Source of the DNA: DASYLJ01 sp964432595 | GTDB lineage: Bacteria; Desulfobacterota; Binatia; DP-6 | Assembly (NCBI GenBank): GCA_964432595.1 | Contig: CAYSOF010000034.1 | Span: 1-53,710 of the forward strand | Reading direction: 5' to 3' | DNA length: 53,710 nt | Part shown: positions 34,324-46,486 of the stretch, in pieces | Layout: each line of letters begins with the position of its first letter | Position numbering within the stretch: the first letter of the stretch is position 1 | Made by a program: the position numbers and the translations under genes | The notes under the pieces: generated by a model | Databases searched by the model: none | What the model was told of the DNA's origin: nothing | Seen by the model: the letters and a program-made list of their open reading frames with translations, nothing else

Positions 34324-35382
34324 GTGGACGACGACGCGCGCGTCCTCGCCGCCCGCCTCGGCTGCTCCGCCGAGGCGGTGCAGCTGACGCGCGCGGTCGA
34401 CGTCGTCGACCTCCACCTCGACACCTTCATTCCGCCGCGGCTGTGGGGCTACGACGTCACCGCGCGGCACGCCGGCGGGCCGTTCGGCCGGCGGTTCTTC
34501 GGGCACGTCGACGTCCCGCGGCTGCGCGACGGCGGCCTCGCGGGTGCGATGTGGTCGATCACCACCAACCCGTTCCAGGGTGCGGCTGCGCGCTGGCGCG
34601 TCTTCGTCGACAACCTGGCGCGGCTGCGACGGACGATCGCGGCGTCGGACGGTGCCCTCGCCATGGCCCGGACCCTCGGCGAGTACCGCGCGGCCCGCGC
34701 CGCCGGCGCGCACGCCTGCCTGCTCGCGATCCAGGGTGCGAACGCGCTCGAGGCGGCGCCGGACGGTGCGGCGTCGATCGCCGACGACGCGATCGTCCGC
34801 GTCACGCTGGTGCATCTGACGAACGCCGTCTACGGCGGTACGTCGAGCCCGCTCGGGATGGTGCGACCGGACCTCGGGCTCACCGCGCGGGGACGCGATC
34901 TGGTCGCGCAGCTGAACGCGCGGCGCATCTTCGTCGACTTGGCGCACATCCACGAGCGCGCGTTCTTCGACGCGGTGGCCGTCCACGACCGCACGCAGCC
35001 GCTGCTCGTGACGCATACGGGCGTCCGCGGCGTCCGCTCGATGTGGCGCAACCTGAGCGACGCCCAGCTGCGCGCCGTCGCCGAGACCGGCGGGACGGTG
35101 GGGATCATCTTCGCCGAGCCGTTCCTGCGGCGGCCCGGCGGCCCGGGCGACGGCGCCATGGTCGTCGAGCACATGGCACACGTCGTCGACACCGTCGGCG
35201 ACGCGCACGTGTCGATCGGCAGCGACTTCGACGGCGCCATCACGCCGCCGCCCGACCTGCACGGCGCCGACTGCTACCCGCGGCTCGTGCAGCACATGCT
35301 GGACCGCGGCTGGAGCGACGAGCGCATCGCGCGCATCCTCGGCGGAAACGCGCTGCGCGTGCTGGGCGCGTTGCGGCCCTAG
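34324..35382 (+). CDS. M19-family (membrane/renal) dipeptidase, divergent active site
   Basis: A 352-residue TIM-barrel metallopeptidase starting at GTG 34324, 14 bp after the peroxidase gene, so probably co-transcribed. Metal and substrate residues: DLHLDT (His31, Asp33), VDLAHIHE (His208), VTHTGVRG (His231), MWRNLSD (Arg242) and IGSDFDG (Asp301). The bridging Glu that holds both zinc ions in characterised members is Gln137 here (AIQGANAL), so activity or metal content may differ. No signal peptide, so it is cytoplasmic. Its stop codon lies in an 18-bp palindrome and just outside a repeat element. Confidence 0.88.
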   Translation: MDDDARVLAARLGCSAEAVQLTRAVDVVDLHLDTFIPPRLWGYDVTARHAGGPFGRRFFGHVDVPRLRDGGLAGAMWSITTNPFQGAAARWRVFVDNLARLRRTIAASDGALAMARTLGEYRAARAAGAHACLLAIQGANALEAAPDGAASIADDAIVRVTLVHLTNAVYGGTSSPLGMVRPDLGLTARGRDLVAQLNARRIFVDLAHIHERAFFDAVAVHDRTQPLLVTHTGVRGVRSMWRNLSDAQLRAVAETGGTVGIIFAEPFLRRPGGPGDGAMVVEHMAHVVDTVGDAHVSIGSDFDGAITPPPDLHGADCYPRLVQHMLDRGWSDERIARILGGNALRVLGALRP

Positions 35383-35396
35383 TGTCCCGACACTAG
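35379..35396. repeat. 18-bp perfect palindrome at the dipeptidase stop
   Basis: CTAGTGTC-CC-GACACTAG includes the dipeptidase TAG stop in its left arm and the first four bases (CTAG) of the 180-bp element in its right arm. It may be a terminator of short stem or the insertion-site remnant of the element. Confidence 0.6.
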
Positions 35397-35572
35397 CAGG
35401 GTGCTGAAAAAGGCGCCTGCTGCGGCGGACGATCACGGGGCGCTGCGCGGCGGCCTCGTCGCTGCGCTGCTCGACGTAGCGCTGCTATGACTCCGCTGCT
35501 CGCTCCTCGGGCGCCACGCAACACCCCGCGCTCGCCCGCCTCGCTACGGCGCCTTTTTGAGCACCCTGCTAG
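35393..35572. mobile_element. 180-bp terminal-inverted-repeat element (MITE-like)
   Basis: The left arm, CTAGCAGGGTGCTGAAAAAGG... (35393-35417), and right arm (35548-35572) are 25-bp inverted copies with one mismatch. The element starts and ends with CTAG and encodes no protein; the interior is GC-rich with partial further pairing. The layout is that of a non-autonomous transposable element, or of a large intergenic hairpin repeat spread through a genome. Its right arm provides the stop codon of the tal-pgi gene. I recall very similar ends (CAGGGTGCTGAAAAA) in other deltaproteobacterial intergenic repeats. Confidence 0.65.
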
Positions 35573-38421
35573 CGGCGCGTGCGGCCGGCAGCGGCCTTCT
35601 TGGCGGGGCCGCGGGCCTGGACCTTCGGGCGCGGACGGGGAGCCGATCGCGCCGGGCGCTGCAGCGCCGCGAGGAGCGCCGTGAGGCCGGCTTCGACGTT
35701 GCGTCCCAGGTGCACGCGCAGCACCGGCCGGCGACGTCCCGCGAGCACCCGCTGCTCGGCGAGCGCGAGCGCCGTCTCCAGCGTGGCGAGCGTGTAGGGC
35801 CGCCCGGGAATGGCCACGTCGCTCGACGGCTCGGCGGTGACGTGCAGCGCGATGACGTTCGGCGGGCCGCCCGAGTGGAGCTGGCTGGTCGCGTGGAGGG
35901 CGCGCGCGCCGAACCCCGCGGTGGTGGCGACGCCGAAGCGTTTGCGGACGGCCACGCGGATCTCGCGCAGGAGTCGCTCGCGACGCGGCGTGGGGGCGAC
36001 GAAGGCGGTGATCGCGACGTAGCGGCGGCCGCGCGCCGCGGCGAGATGCGTGCCCAGCTTGCCCGCGAACTCCGGGGTGCCTGGCGATACGACGACCGGC
36101 GCGGGCGGGAGCGCCTCGCGTGTGGGATGCTCGGCGAGGAGCCGGTCGGCGTCGTCCTTCGCCTCCTGTACGTTCGGCTGATCGAACGCGTTGACGTCGA
36201 GCAGGTGGGCGGCGATCGCGACGGCGATCTGCCAGCGGACGATCTCGCCGGCGAGGTCGTAGCCGTCGGTCAGCTTGATCGTCACCACGGGATGGCCGGC
36301 GCGGGCGAACGCGGCCACGGCGCGGTCCTGCTTGGCGCCGAGGCGCAGGTGGACGAACACGCGGTCCTTGCCGTACAGCGACGGCGGCCCGAGCGGCTCG
36401 CCGGTGACCGGGACGACGCCGTTGCCTTCCTTGCCGGTGGACTCGGCGACCAGCTGCTCGATCCACTCGCCGACGGTGGCCAGCTTGTCGGGGAGGACGA
36501 GCGTCAGCTTGTCGCGTCCACCGCGCGCGAGCGCGCCGAGGATCGCGCCGAGCACGAGTCCCTGGTTGTGCGCGGGCGGCACGGCCGCGCTCGAGGCGAC
36601 GGTCATCTTGTGCACGCGATCGAGCAGCTTCGGCACGTCGTGGCCCATGAGCGCGGCTGGGACCAACGTGGCGAGCGACAGCGCCGCGAAGCGCGGCCCG
36701 ACGTCGCCGGCGTCGAGGAATACCCGCCGGAACGCGTGCTCGCCGGCGAGCCGCTCGAGCGGCGTGCCGGGCGCGGTGATCGCGACGAAGTGCGTGCCGG
36801 CGTCGTCGCCGAGCGCCGTACGTGCCTGCTCCCAGACGACGCGGAAGATCGGGTCGAGATCGGCGATGGCGCCGCCCGGCGACGCGACGACGTAGAGCGT
36901 GCGCTGCGGCTTCGCGCGCTGGAGCGCCGCCGTCACGGCGGCCGGGTCGATGGCGTCGAGGACGGCGACGTCGACCGCGTCCTTTCCGACGCCGAGCGTG
37001 CGCCGCAGCATGTCGGTGACCAGCGCCGGGACGCCGGTGCCGACGACGAGCGCGTGCGTGATGCCGGCGCCGCGGACGTCGCGCGCGAACGCGACGAGCT
37101 CGTCGGCCGCGACCGCCGGTACGTCGAGCCATCCGAGACGGCGCGGAATCTCGGCCTGCGCGCCCGCGACGTTCGGCTTCCAGAGCGACGCGTCCTTCTT
37201 CCAGAGGCGCGCGGTGACGTCGTCCTTCGCGAGCTGCGCGAGCGCGAGCTTCACGGAGCGCTCGGCGGCGCCGAGGCGGACGTCGGAGCGTGCGGCGATG
37301 CGCAGCGCCTCGCGCCGCGTGGCCACCACGTCGACGAGCTGCTCGTACGACTTCGCGAACGAGGCGACGCCCTCGCGCTCGAGCTGCGCGGTGACGGCGT
37401 CCATGCCGATGCCGGCATGCGCGAGCTGGGCGAGGACGGCGCGCGCCCGGTCCATACCGAGCTCGAGACGGTTCTCGGGGTGGCCGTGGTCCTTGTACGC
37501 CGCGAGCGTCGCCGGCGGCATGGTGTTGACGGTGTCCGGCCCGATCAGCGCCTCGACGTAGTAGACGTCCGGATACGCCGGGTTCTTGGTGGACGTGCTG
37601 GCCCAGAGCGGGCGCTGTGGCTTCGCGTCTTCGCGCGCGAGCATGGCGAAGCGATCGCCGCCGAACTTGTCGCGGAACGCCTGGTACGCGAGCTTGGCCT
37701 GCGCGATGGCCGCCTTGCCGCGCAGGCGCTCGAGCAGCGCGCGCTGCTCGCCGCTGGTGCCGCCGATCCGCTCCTCGAGCTGCTTGTCGACGATCGTGTC
37801 GACGCGGCTCACGAAGAAGCTCGCGACCGACGCGATGCGGTCGACGCGCATGCCGGCCTCGAGGCGGCGCGTGAGGCCCTTCAGGTAGGCCTCCATCACC
37901 TCGTCGTACCGCTGCAGGGAGAAAATCAGCGTGACGTTGACGTTCATCCCGCCGGCGATCGTCTCTTCGATGGCGGGGATCCCCTCGGGCGTGGCGGGGA
38001 TCTTGATCATCAGGTTCGGGCGGTTGACGGCGCGCCACAGGCGCCGCGCTTCGCGCACCGTCCCGGCGGTGTCGTGTGCGAGCGCGGGGTTCACCTCGAT
38101 GCTGACGTAGCCGTCGGCGCGCTTCGTGCGCTGCCAGACGGGTGCGAAGACGTCGGCGGCGGCCTGGATGTCCTCGACGATGAGGGCGTCGACGATCGCG
38201 TCGGCCTTGCGACCCGCGGCGACGAGCTTCGCCAGTGTCTCGTCGTAGTCGGCGTGCTGCGCGATCGCCTGCTCGAAGATGGTGGGGTTCGAGGTGAGCC
38301 CGGTGATGTCGCCGTCGCGGACCATCGCCTCCAGCGCACCGGAGGTGAGCAGCCCACGATGGATGTTGTCGTGCCAGGGCGACTGTCCGAGATGTTGCAG
38401 CTCGCCCAGCGCATTCGCCAT
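35569..38421 (-). CDS. tal-pgi: bifunctional transaldolase / glucose-6-phosphate isomerase
   Basis: A 950-residue fusion. Residues 1-370 are a transaldolase: GLTSNPTIFEQAI, the Schiff-base Lys140 in NLMIKIPAT, NVNVTLIFSLQRYDEV and RPLWASTSTKNP. Residues about 400-930 are the isomerase half, with the sugar-isomerase fold motifs VVGTGVPALV, VASPGGAIADLDPIF, HFVAITAPGTPL, SLATLVPAAL and LTLVLPDKL. The Lys/Arg-rich C-terminal tail (about 925-950) is extra. The enzyme joins the pentose phosphate pathway to glucose-6-phosphate. Directly follows transketolase on the same strand (38 bp), so the two make a pentose-phosphate operon. The final codon and stop come from the inverted-repeat element. Confidence 0.93.
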   Translation of the reverse strand: MANALGELQHLGQSPWHDNIHRGLLTSGALEAMVRDGDITGLTSNPTIFEQAIAQHADYDETLAKLVAAGRKADAIVDALIVEDIQAAADVFAPVWQRTKRADGYVSIEVNPALAHDTAGTVREARRLWRAVNRPNLMIKIPATPEGIPAIEETIAGGMNVNVTLIFSLQRYDEVMEAYLKGLTRRLEAGMRVDRIASVASFFVSRVDTIVDKQLEERIGGTSGEQRALLERLRGKAAIAQAKLAYQAFRDKFGGDRFAMLAREDAKPQRPLWASTSTKNPAYPDVYYVEALIGPDTVNTMPPATLAAYKDHGHPENRLELGMDRARAVLAQLAHAGIGMDAVTAQLEREGVASFAKSYEQLVDVVATRREALRIAARSDVRLGAAERSVKLALAQLAKDDVTARLWKKDASLWKPNVAGAQAEIPRRLGWLDVPAVAADELVAFARDVRGAGITHALVVGTGVPALVTDMLRRTLGVGKDAVDVAVLDAIDPAAVTAALQRAKPQRTLYVVASPGGAIADLDPIFRVVWEQARTALGDDAGTHFVAITAPGTPLERLAGEHAFRRVFLDAGDVGPRFAALSLATLVPAALMGHDVPKLLDRVHKMTVASSAAVPPAHNQGLVLGAILGALARGGRDKLTLVLPDKLATVGEWIEQLVAESTGKEGNGVVPVTGEPLGPPSLYGKDRVFVHLRLGAKQDRAVAAFARAGHPVVTIKLTDGYDLAGEIVRWQIAVAIAAHLLDVNAFDQPNVQEAKDDADRLLAEHPTREALPPAPVVVSPGTPEFAGKLGTHLAAARGRRYVAITAFVAPTPRRERLLREIRVAVRKRFGVATTAGFGARALHATSQLHSGGPPNVIALHVTAEPSSDVAIPGRPYTLATLETALALAEQRVLAGRRRPVLRVHLGRNVEAGLTALLAALQRPARSAPRPRPKVQARGPAKKAAAGRTRR

Positions 38422-38459
38422 CAGCGTCTCCTCATCGCACCGAACTCATCGGACTGGTC

Positions 38460-40526
<2,067 letters not shown>

Positions 40527-40652
40527 CCCGGAACCTCCGTCGCTGCGGGGCCCACCTGGTGCGAACCCCAACGGTCGTTTTTATGGCGCGCGTCGACCCC
40601 ACCGCAAGACCTTGCCGGGCTCGGGGCATTTCGGCATAGGGACCGGCGCGTC

Positions 40653-41114
40653 ATGCCATCCGTCGAGCGGCTGCTGGCTCCCGGCGAACGGGTGGTCTTC
40701 CGGACCCGGCTGCACCCGGTCGTCCTCGGCGGGGGCCTGTCGACCGCCGCCTTCATCCTGCTCGTCGTGGTGCTCCTGATCCGCCACAACGACCTGCCAC
40801 CGGCCACGGAGGCCCAGATCGCCCTGGTCGGTTTGGGATTGATGGCCATGGCGCTCGTGCGGCCCCTGCTGCGCTGGCGGCGGACGGCCTTTCTGGTGAC
40901 GGACCAGCGCCTGCTGGTCCAGGCCGGGGCGTTCCGTCCGGCGACCCTCGAAGTCCCACTCGACCGCCCGGACGTGCTGTCGGCCGACGGCGGGCGGGCC
41001 TACGGGACGCTCAACGTCGCGTCGTCGGACGGCCGGGGGTGGCGCTTCACCCACGTGGCTGCGGCCGACCAGCTCGCGGCCGCCGCCCGTACCCCTTCAC
41101 GTCGCGCCCGGTAG
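40653..41114 (+). CDS. membrane protein with bacterial PH-like domain
   Basis: A 153-residue protein. Residues 1-22 contain LLAPGERVVFRTRLHPVV, the usual beginning of the DUF304/bPH2 family, then two transmembrane helices (about 27-45, 57-72), then a soluble beta-rich part: TAFLVTDQRLLVQAGAF, LEVPLDRPDVLSADG and YGTLNVASSDG. The VTDQRL motif is a recognisable family signature. Function generally unknown. Divergent from transketolase. Confidence 0.8.
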   Translation: MPSVERLLAPGERVVFRTRLHPVVLGGGLSTAAFILLVVVLLIRHNDLPPATEAQIALVGLGLMAMALVRPLLRWRRTAFLVTDQRLLVQAGAFRPATLEVPLDRPDVLSADGGRAYGTLNVASSDGRGWRFTHVAAADQLAAAARTPSRRAR

Positions 41115-41120
41115 GCTGCC

Positions 41121-42944
<1,824 letters not shown>

Positions 42945-43009
42945 GACGGGCCTCCGTGCAGAACGGATGCAAGGGCGATGCCCGGCCGCCGCGGGCGCTG
43001 CGCTGGCTC

Positions 43010-43342
43010 CTAGGGCGCAGGCAGCTCGCGCAGGACGAAGCGTCCGCCATGCGCGATCTCCAACGAGAAGGTATCGCTGCGCGCGTCGTCGGTCGCGTCG
43101 ATGACGAAGCGATCCTGACGCAAGTAGCGCGCGTGCTCGGGATGCGCGTAGACCGGCACGCCGCCCGCGTCGCCGAGGGCCACGTCGAAGCCGTCGAGCA
43201 CGGTCGAGCGCGCGCACAGGACCGGGTTGGTCCCGCCACAGCACCCACCGCTGATCAGAAACGCGAGCGGCTCTGCTTCCGCCGCCAGGACCCGGCCGAG
43301 CAGGAGCCCGGCCCGAGGGGTCAGGCCTTCACATCCGGCCAT
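43010..43342 (-). CDS. DUF779-family protein
   Basis: A 110-residue protein with the DUF779 signature FLISGGCCGGTNPVLC and later RFVLRELPAP. Its relatives are often found beside aldehyde dehydrogenases, but no such gene is near here. The two vicinal Cys (SGGCCGG) may bind metal. The start at ATG 43342 is preferred; an in-frame GTG six codons upstream is possible. Confidence 0.8.
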   Translation of the reverse strand: MAGCEGLTPRAGLLLGRVLAAEAEPLAFLISGGCCGGTNPVLCARSTVLDGFDVALGDAGGVPVYAHPEHARYLRQDRFVIDATDDARSDTFSLEIAHGGRFVLRELPAP

Positions 43343-43361
43343 GGATCGACATCCGAACACT

Positions 43362-43419
43362 CCGCGGCATGGAAAGCCCCGGGAGGAAGCTCCGGGCCTC
43401 TCGGGGCCTCATGCCGCGG
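43362..43419. terminator. long hairpin between the DUF779 and ribbon-helix-helix genes
   Basis: CCGCGGCATG (43362-43371) pairs with CATGCCGCGG (43410-43419), and the inside continues with GCCCCG (43376-43381) to CGGGGC (43402-43407) and GAGG to CCTC. It ends the ribbon-helix-helix transcript or separates the two genes. No T run on the minus strand. Confidence 0.65.
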
Positions 43420-43437
43420 TGACGACGACGGACGCGG

Positions 43438-43620
43438 TCAGGCGCGCTTGCGCCGTTCGCTCTTGCCCCCGGCTTCGCGGGAGAGCTTCTCCTCGAGGGC
43501 CTTCACGACGAAGTCCATCACGGACACGTCCGACTTCACGCAGTGAAGCTTCAGCTCCCGATGCAGGTGCTTCGGAATCCGCGTGGCGAGCTGGACCCAG
43601 ACTTCCCCTTCACTTGCCAT
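43438..43620 (-). CDS. ribbon-helix-helix-like DNA-binding protein
   Basis: A 60-residue protein with a beta-strand WVQLATRIPKHLHRELKLHCVK followed by two helices (SVMDFVVKALEEKL) and a Lys/Arg tail. The layout, with a short N-terminal strand then helix-turn-helix, is that of CopG/Arc ribbon-helix-helix repressors, which bind DNA as dimers. The start has AAAGGAG 6 nt upstream, a good site. The region upstream (43621-43845) is lower in GC than the rest and may hold its own promoter. Confidence 0.75.
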   Translation of the reverse strand: MASEGEVWVQLATRIPKHLHRELKLHCVKSDVSVMDFVVKALEEKLSREAGGKSERRKRA

Positions 43621-43845
43621 AATGCTCCTTTCCTCCGGCGCGGTCGAAATGCGCGCATACTTTTCTAACGTGACATCGAGTCGCGTGCAATACGTTTTTC
43701 AGTGCAGAACCAGATGCGGCCCTGCTTGCGTCATCCGCCCCTGACTGACCCGCATCTCGCACTGCACCTGCAATTTTGGGGCTTGACGCAGCACATGCGA
43801 TCCGTCCAGACCACGATATCGCGGGGCACGTGGCTTACTATCTAT
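43621..43845. promoter_or_regulatory. non-coding gap, relatively AT-rich
   Basis: No gene is seen here. The stretch has lower GC than its surroundings and includes a possible weak minus-strand promoter, TTGCAC at 43690-43685 with TAGAAA at 43667-43662 (spacer 17), for the ribbon-helix-helix gene. Matches to consensus are weak (3/6 and 4/6). Confidence 0.3.
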
Positions 43846-45087
43846 TCAAACATCAGCACGCAAGAACTGTGCGATGCCGTCGATGAGCGCGTCGGTCAGC
43901 CGGTCCTGGTGGGCCGCGTCGCGGAGGCGTGCCGCATCTTCGGGGTGGGTGAGATAGCCGAGCTCCACGAGCACGCCGGGGGCCGGGTTGCGCGTCAGCA
44001 CCGCGAACGGTCCGAGGCGCGGGTGGCCGCGCACGGCGCCGAGGCGCGCGCGCAGCGTCTGCGCGATCGACTTGGCGAACCGGGCGGCACGCGGGCTCGG
44101 CGTCGCGGTTCCGCTCGTGCGCAGGAGGTCGCCGCCGTAGAAGATCTCGAATCCGTTCGGGCGAGGGTCGGTGCTGGCGTTCGCGTGGAGCGAGAGGAAG
44201 AGGGTGGGTGGACCGTCGACGGGCGGCAAACGCTCGCCGAGTGGTACGAAGGAGTCGTCCCAGCGCGTCAGCACTGCGGTAACGGGCAGACGAAGCGCGA
44301 GCTTCTCGACGAGCTGGCGGGCGACCGCGAGCGTGACGTCCTTCTCGAGGATGCCGCCGATGCCCGCCGCTCCCGGATCCCGGCCGCCGTGACCGGCGTC
44401 CACGATCACCATGAGTCGTGGCGACGTCGTGGTCGGGGCGGCGGGCGCGCGCGACAGCGGGGGCGGCGGCACGGTCGTCGTGGATGTCGTGGTGGAGCTC
44501 GAGGTGGTCGTCGACGAGGACGACGTCGACGACGAGGTGCTCGACGTCGTGCTGCTGGACGAGGTCGTGGGCGGCCGCGACGATGTGGTCGTCGAGATGC
44601 TCGTCGTCGTGGTGGTCGTGGTGGTCGGCGGACGTGTGGTCGTCGTCGGGGGGCGCGACGTCGTCGACGTCGGCCGGGTGGAGGTGGTGGTGGGCGCGTC
44701 GGCGGGCTCGCCGGCGAGGCTGATGGTCACCGTGTTGCCGCGGACGCGCACAGTCGACGGCGTCGGGGCGCCGACGTCGAGCACCACGCGCACGACGGTC
44801 GGTGTGAACTGCCCCGTTCTGACGCGCAGGAGGAGGCCGTTGCTGGCGCCGTCGAGCGCGCGTGGCGCCTTCCGGCCGAGGACGGCGCCGTCGAAGTCGA
44901 GGACGATGCGGTCCGGGGTCGCGCCGTCCGCGGCGAGCGGATGCGCGATCGGACGCGGTGGGGGCTTCGAGAAGCGGAGTCGGACGACCGGGGCGCTGCC
45001 CGCCGTGACGTCGACGTGCTCGAGGGCCGTGGTGGCGGCGAGCGCCGGCATGGCGCTCAGCAGCACCAGCACCCCCACCCACCCCAT
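43846..45087 (-). CDS. N-acetylmuramoyl-L-alanine amidase (AMIN - linker - amidase_3)
   Basis: A 413-residue exported cell-wall hydrolase: signal peptide 1-18, an AMIN domain (about 25-125), a Thr/Ser/Pro linker of some 90 residues, and the zinc amidase_3 domain (about 224-410). Zinc and catalytic residues: DAGHGG (His233), ILEKD (Glu248), LSLHAN (His301) and LVELGYL (Glu375). It cleaves the bond between muramic acid and peptide side chains, as in AmiA/B/C during daughter-cell separation. The linker is much longer than usual. Confidence 0.92.
   Translation of the reverse strand: MGWVGVLVLLSAMPALAATTALEHVDVTAGSAPVVRLRFSKPPPRPIAHPLAADGATPDRIVLDFDGAVLGRKAPRALDGASNGLLLRVRTGQFTPTVVRVVLDVGAPTPSTVRVRGNTVTISLAGEPADAPTTTSTRPTSTTSRPPTTTTRPPTTTTTTTTSISTTTSSRPPTTSSSSTTSSTSSSTSSSSTTTSSSTTTSTTTVPPPPLSRAPAAPTTTSPRLMVIVDAGHGGRDPGAAGIGGILEKDVTLAVARQLVEKLALRLPVTAVLTRWDDSFVPLGERLPPVDGPPTLFLSLHANASTDPRPNGFEIFYGGDLLRTSGTATPSPRAARFAKSIAQTLRARLGAVRGHPRLGPFAVLTRNPAPGVLVELGYLTHPEDAARLRDAAHQDRLTDALIDGIAQFLRADV
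44419..44697 (-). repeat. low-complexity Thr/Ser/Pro linker region
   Basis: The coding sequence for residues 131-223 of the amidase is made of short ACG/TCG/TCC-type codons giving runs such as TTTTTTTTSIST and SSSTTSSTSSSTSSSS. This is a flexible, possibly O-glycosylated stalk. The nucleotide pattern is imperfect and in-frame. Confidence 0.85.
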
Positions 45088-45139
45088 GTTCCGGTCCTAT
45101 GCAAAGCGGTTGCGACTGTCCAGCGCGGCGCAACGTAAC

Positions 45140-45168
45140 TTCCCTTCGCATTGCGACGTTGGTATAGC
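45140..45168 (+). promoter_or_regulatory. candidate promoter of the small exported protein
   Basis: TTCCCT (45140-45145), 17 bp, TATAGC (45163-45168), 59 bp before the ATG. Both boxes are weak matches. The AT content is above local background. Confidence 0.3.
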
Positions 45169-45226
45169 GCGCCCAAAGTTCCAAAGGGCAGCAACGGCGC
45201 GCGACGGCGCGCAAGGAGGCGTTGGA

Positions 45227-45466
45227 ATGAAGTTCGGAATCCTGTTGCTCGGGGGGGCCCTGGTGGTGGCGAGCGCCACGCTCGCGTCCGCCGAGGTGAA
45301 CTGCAAGCAGGTGAAGAAGTACCTCGACACCGGCCGCTCGGTGAAGGATGTCGCCGAGACGATGGTGATCAGCGAGGCCGACGTGAAGAACTGTCAGGAG
45401 CAGGCCGGCGGCGAAGCCCCCAAGGGCGACGCGAAGCCCGCCGACGCAGGACACGAGGGGCACTGA
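45227..45466 (+). CDS. small exported protein
   Basis: A 79-residue protein with a clear signal peptide (1-22, ending ASAE), then a short helical domain with CKQVKKYLDTGRSVKDVAE and a second Cys (VKNCQEQ), and an acidic Gly/Pro/His tail (DAGHEGH). The two Cys may form a disulfide. The ribosome binding site AAGGAGG is 7 nt before the ATG, one of the best in the window. The segment RSVKDVAETMVISEADVKNC (20 residues) suggests a helix-turn structure like that in many small periplasmic proteins. No family known. Confidence 0.8.
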   Translation: MKFGILLLGGALVVASATLASAEVNCKQVKKYLDTGRSVKDVAETMVISEADVKNCQEQAGGEAPKGDAKPADAGHEGH

Positions 45467-45497
45467 TCCCTGGACGAGCATCCACCGGTCGGCTTCG

Positions 45498-45986
45498 TTG
45501 ACGAAGGAAGCGCCAGTCGGCGCCGCGACGTCCGAAGCCGACCGTCGTTGGATGCTCGAAGCACTCGCCGAAGCGCGCGCCGCCGGCGCCCGCGGCGAGG
45601 TCCCGATCGGGGCGATGGTCGTCGATGCCGACGGCATCGTCGGCCGCGGCGGCAACGAGACGATCGCGGCGTGCGATCCCAGCGGGCACGCGGAGGTCGT
45701 CGCCTTGCGCGACGGCGCACGACGCCGCGGCAACCACCGGCTTCCGGACGTCACGCTCTACGTCACCGTCGAGCCGTGTGCGATGTGCGTCGGCGCCATG
45801 CTGCAGGCGCGCGTCGCGCGTCTGGTGTTCGGGTGCCGCGATCCGAAAGCGGGTGCCGCCGGATCGCTCTTCGATCTGACCGCTGACCCGCGTCTCAATC
45901 ATCGCATGGTCGTGACGGCGGGAGTGGAAGCGGACGCCGCACGGGCGCTGCTCCAGGATTTCTTCCGGGCACGCCGCTCCGGGTGA
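45498..45986 (+). CDS. tadA: tRNA-specific adenosine deaminase TadA
   Basis: A 162-residue zinc deaminase converting A34 to inosine in tRNA-Arg(ACG), a gene of which is at the window's start. The zinc site is SGHAEVVAL (His64, catalytic Glu66) and VEPCAMCVGA (Cys94, Cys97). The end FFRARR is typical. The start is probably the TTG at 45498, as an ATG 18 codons inside (45552) would remove the conserved first helix. First gene of the conserved block tadA-tRNA-Ser-SRP RNA-dnaX-ybaB-recR. Confidence 0.93.
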   Translation: MTKEAPVGAATSEADRRWMLEALAEARAAGARGEVPIGAMVVDADGIVGRGGNETIAACDPSGHAEVVALRDGARRRGNHRLPDVTLYVTVEPCAMCVGAMLQARVARLVFGCRDPKAGAAGSLFDLTADPRLNHRMVVTAGVEADAARALLQDFFRARRSG

Positions 45987-46040
45987 CGCGCGCGCGTCGA
46001 CTGCCCGTGAGGCGTGTGCTAGGAGCCTCCGTTCCGGTCT

Positions 46041-46127
46041 GGAGAGGTGCGTGAGCCCGGTTGAAACGACACGACTCGAAATCGTGCATGCCGAAAGGCA
46101 TCGGGGGTTCGAATCCCCCCCTCTCCG
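46041..46127 (+). tRNA. tRNA-Ser (anticodon CGA)
   Basis: Class II tRNA with a long variable arm. Acceptor stem GGAGAGG (46041-46047) with CCTCTCC (46120-46126), discriminator G46127. The anticodon stem CACGA/TCGTG encloses CTCGAAA, giving CGA (reads UCG). No CCA encoded. Confidence 0.96.
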
Positions 46128-46180
46128 TTTTCCCGCTTCGACTTGCCCGTCCGTGGGAGTTCTGCGACGGTGACCGTCGG

Positions 46181-46267
46181 GGAGAGGTGTCCGAGTGGTC
46201 GATGGAGCACGCTTGGAAAGCGTGTGTACCTTCACGGGTACCGAGGGTTCGAATCCCTCCCTCTCCG
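46181..46267 (+). tRNA. tRNA-Ser (anticodon GGA)
   Basis: Class II tRNA with the same acceptor sequence as the one upstream: GGAGAGG (46181-46187) with CCTCTCC (46260-46266), discriminator G46267. The anticodon stem CACGC/GCGTG encloses TTGGAAA, giving GGA (reads UCC/UCU). Confidence 0.96.
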
Positions 46268-46328
46268 CTCACCTTGCGCCTCTGCGGGATCGCGGCTACT
46301 TTCGGCGAGCCGCTGGGGCATCGGGCGG

Positions 46329-46431
46329 TGGTGGCTAGGTCCTGCGCAAGGCGGCGTCGCGAACCCCGCCAGGTCCGGAAGGAAGCAACGGTACCGAATG
46401 TCCCCCTGTGCCGCAGGGCACCCTAGCCATC
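46329..46431 (+). ncRNA. ffs: signal recognition particle RNA (4.5S type)
   Basis: The apical domain IV is unmistakable: CCAGGTCCGGAAGGAAGCAA, including the GGAA tetraloop and the Ffh-binding internal loops. The outer helix is formed by GGCTAGG...(46333 on) with CCCTAGCC (to 46428). Short bacterial form without an Alu domain. Lies just before dnaX as in Bacillus subtilis. Exact ends are estimated from the helix. Confidence 0.93.
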
Positions 46432-46486
46432 ATCGCCGGATGCCCAGGCCGAAGCCGACGACCGCACGCGCGAGCGGCTCTCGATC

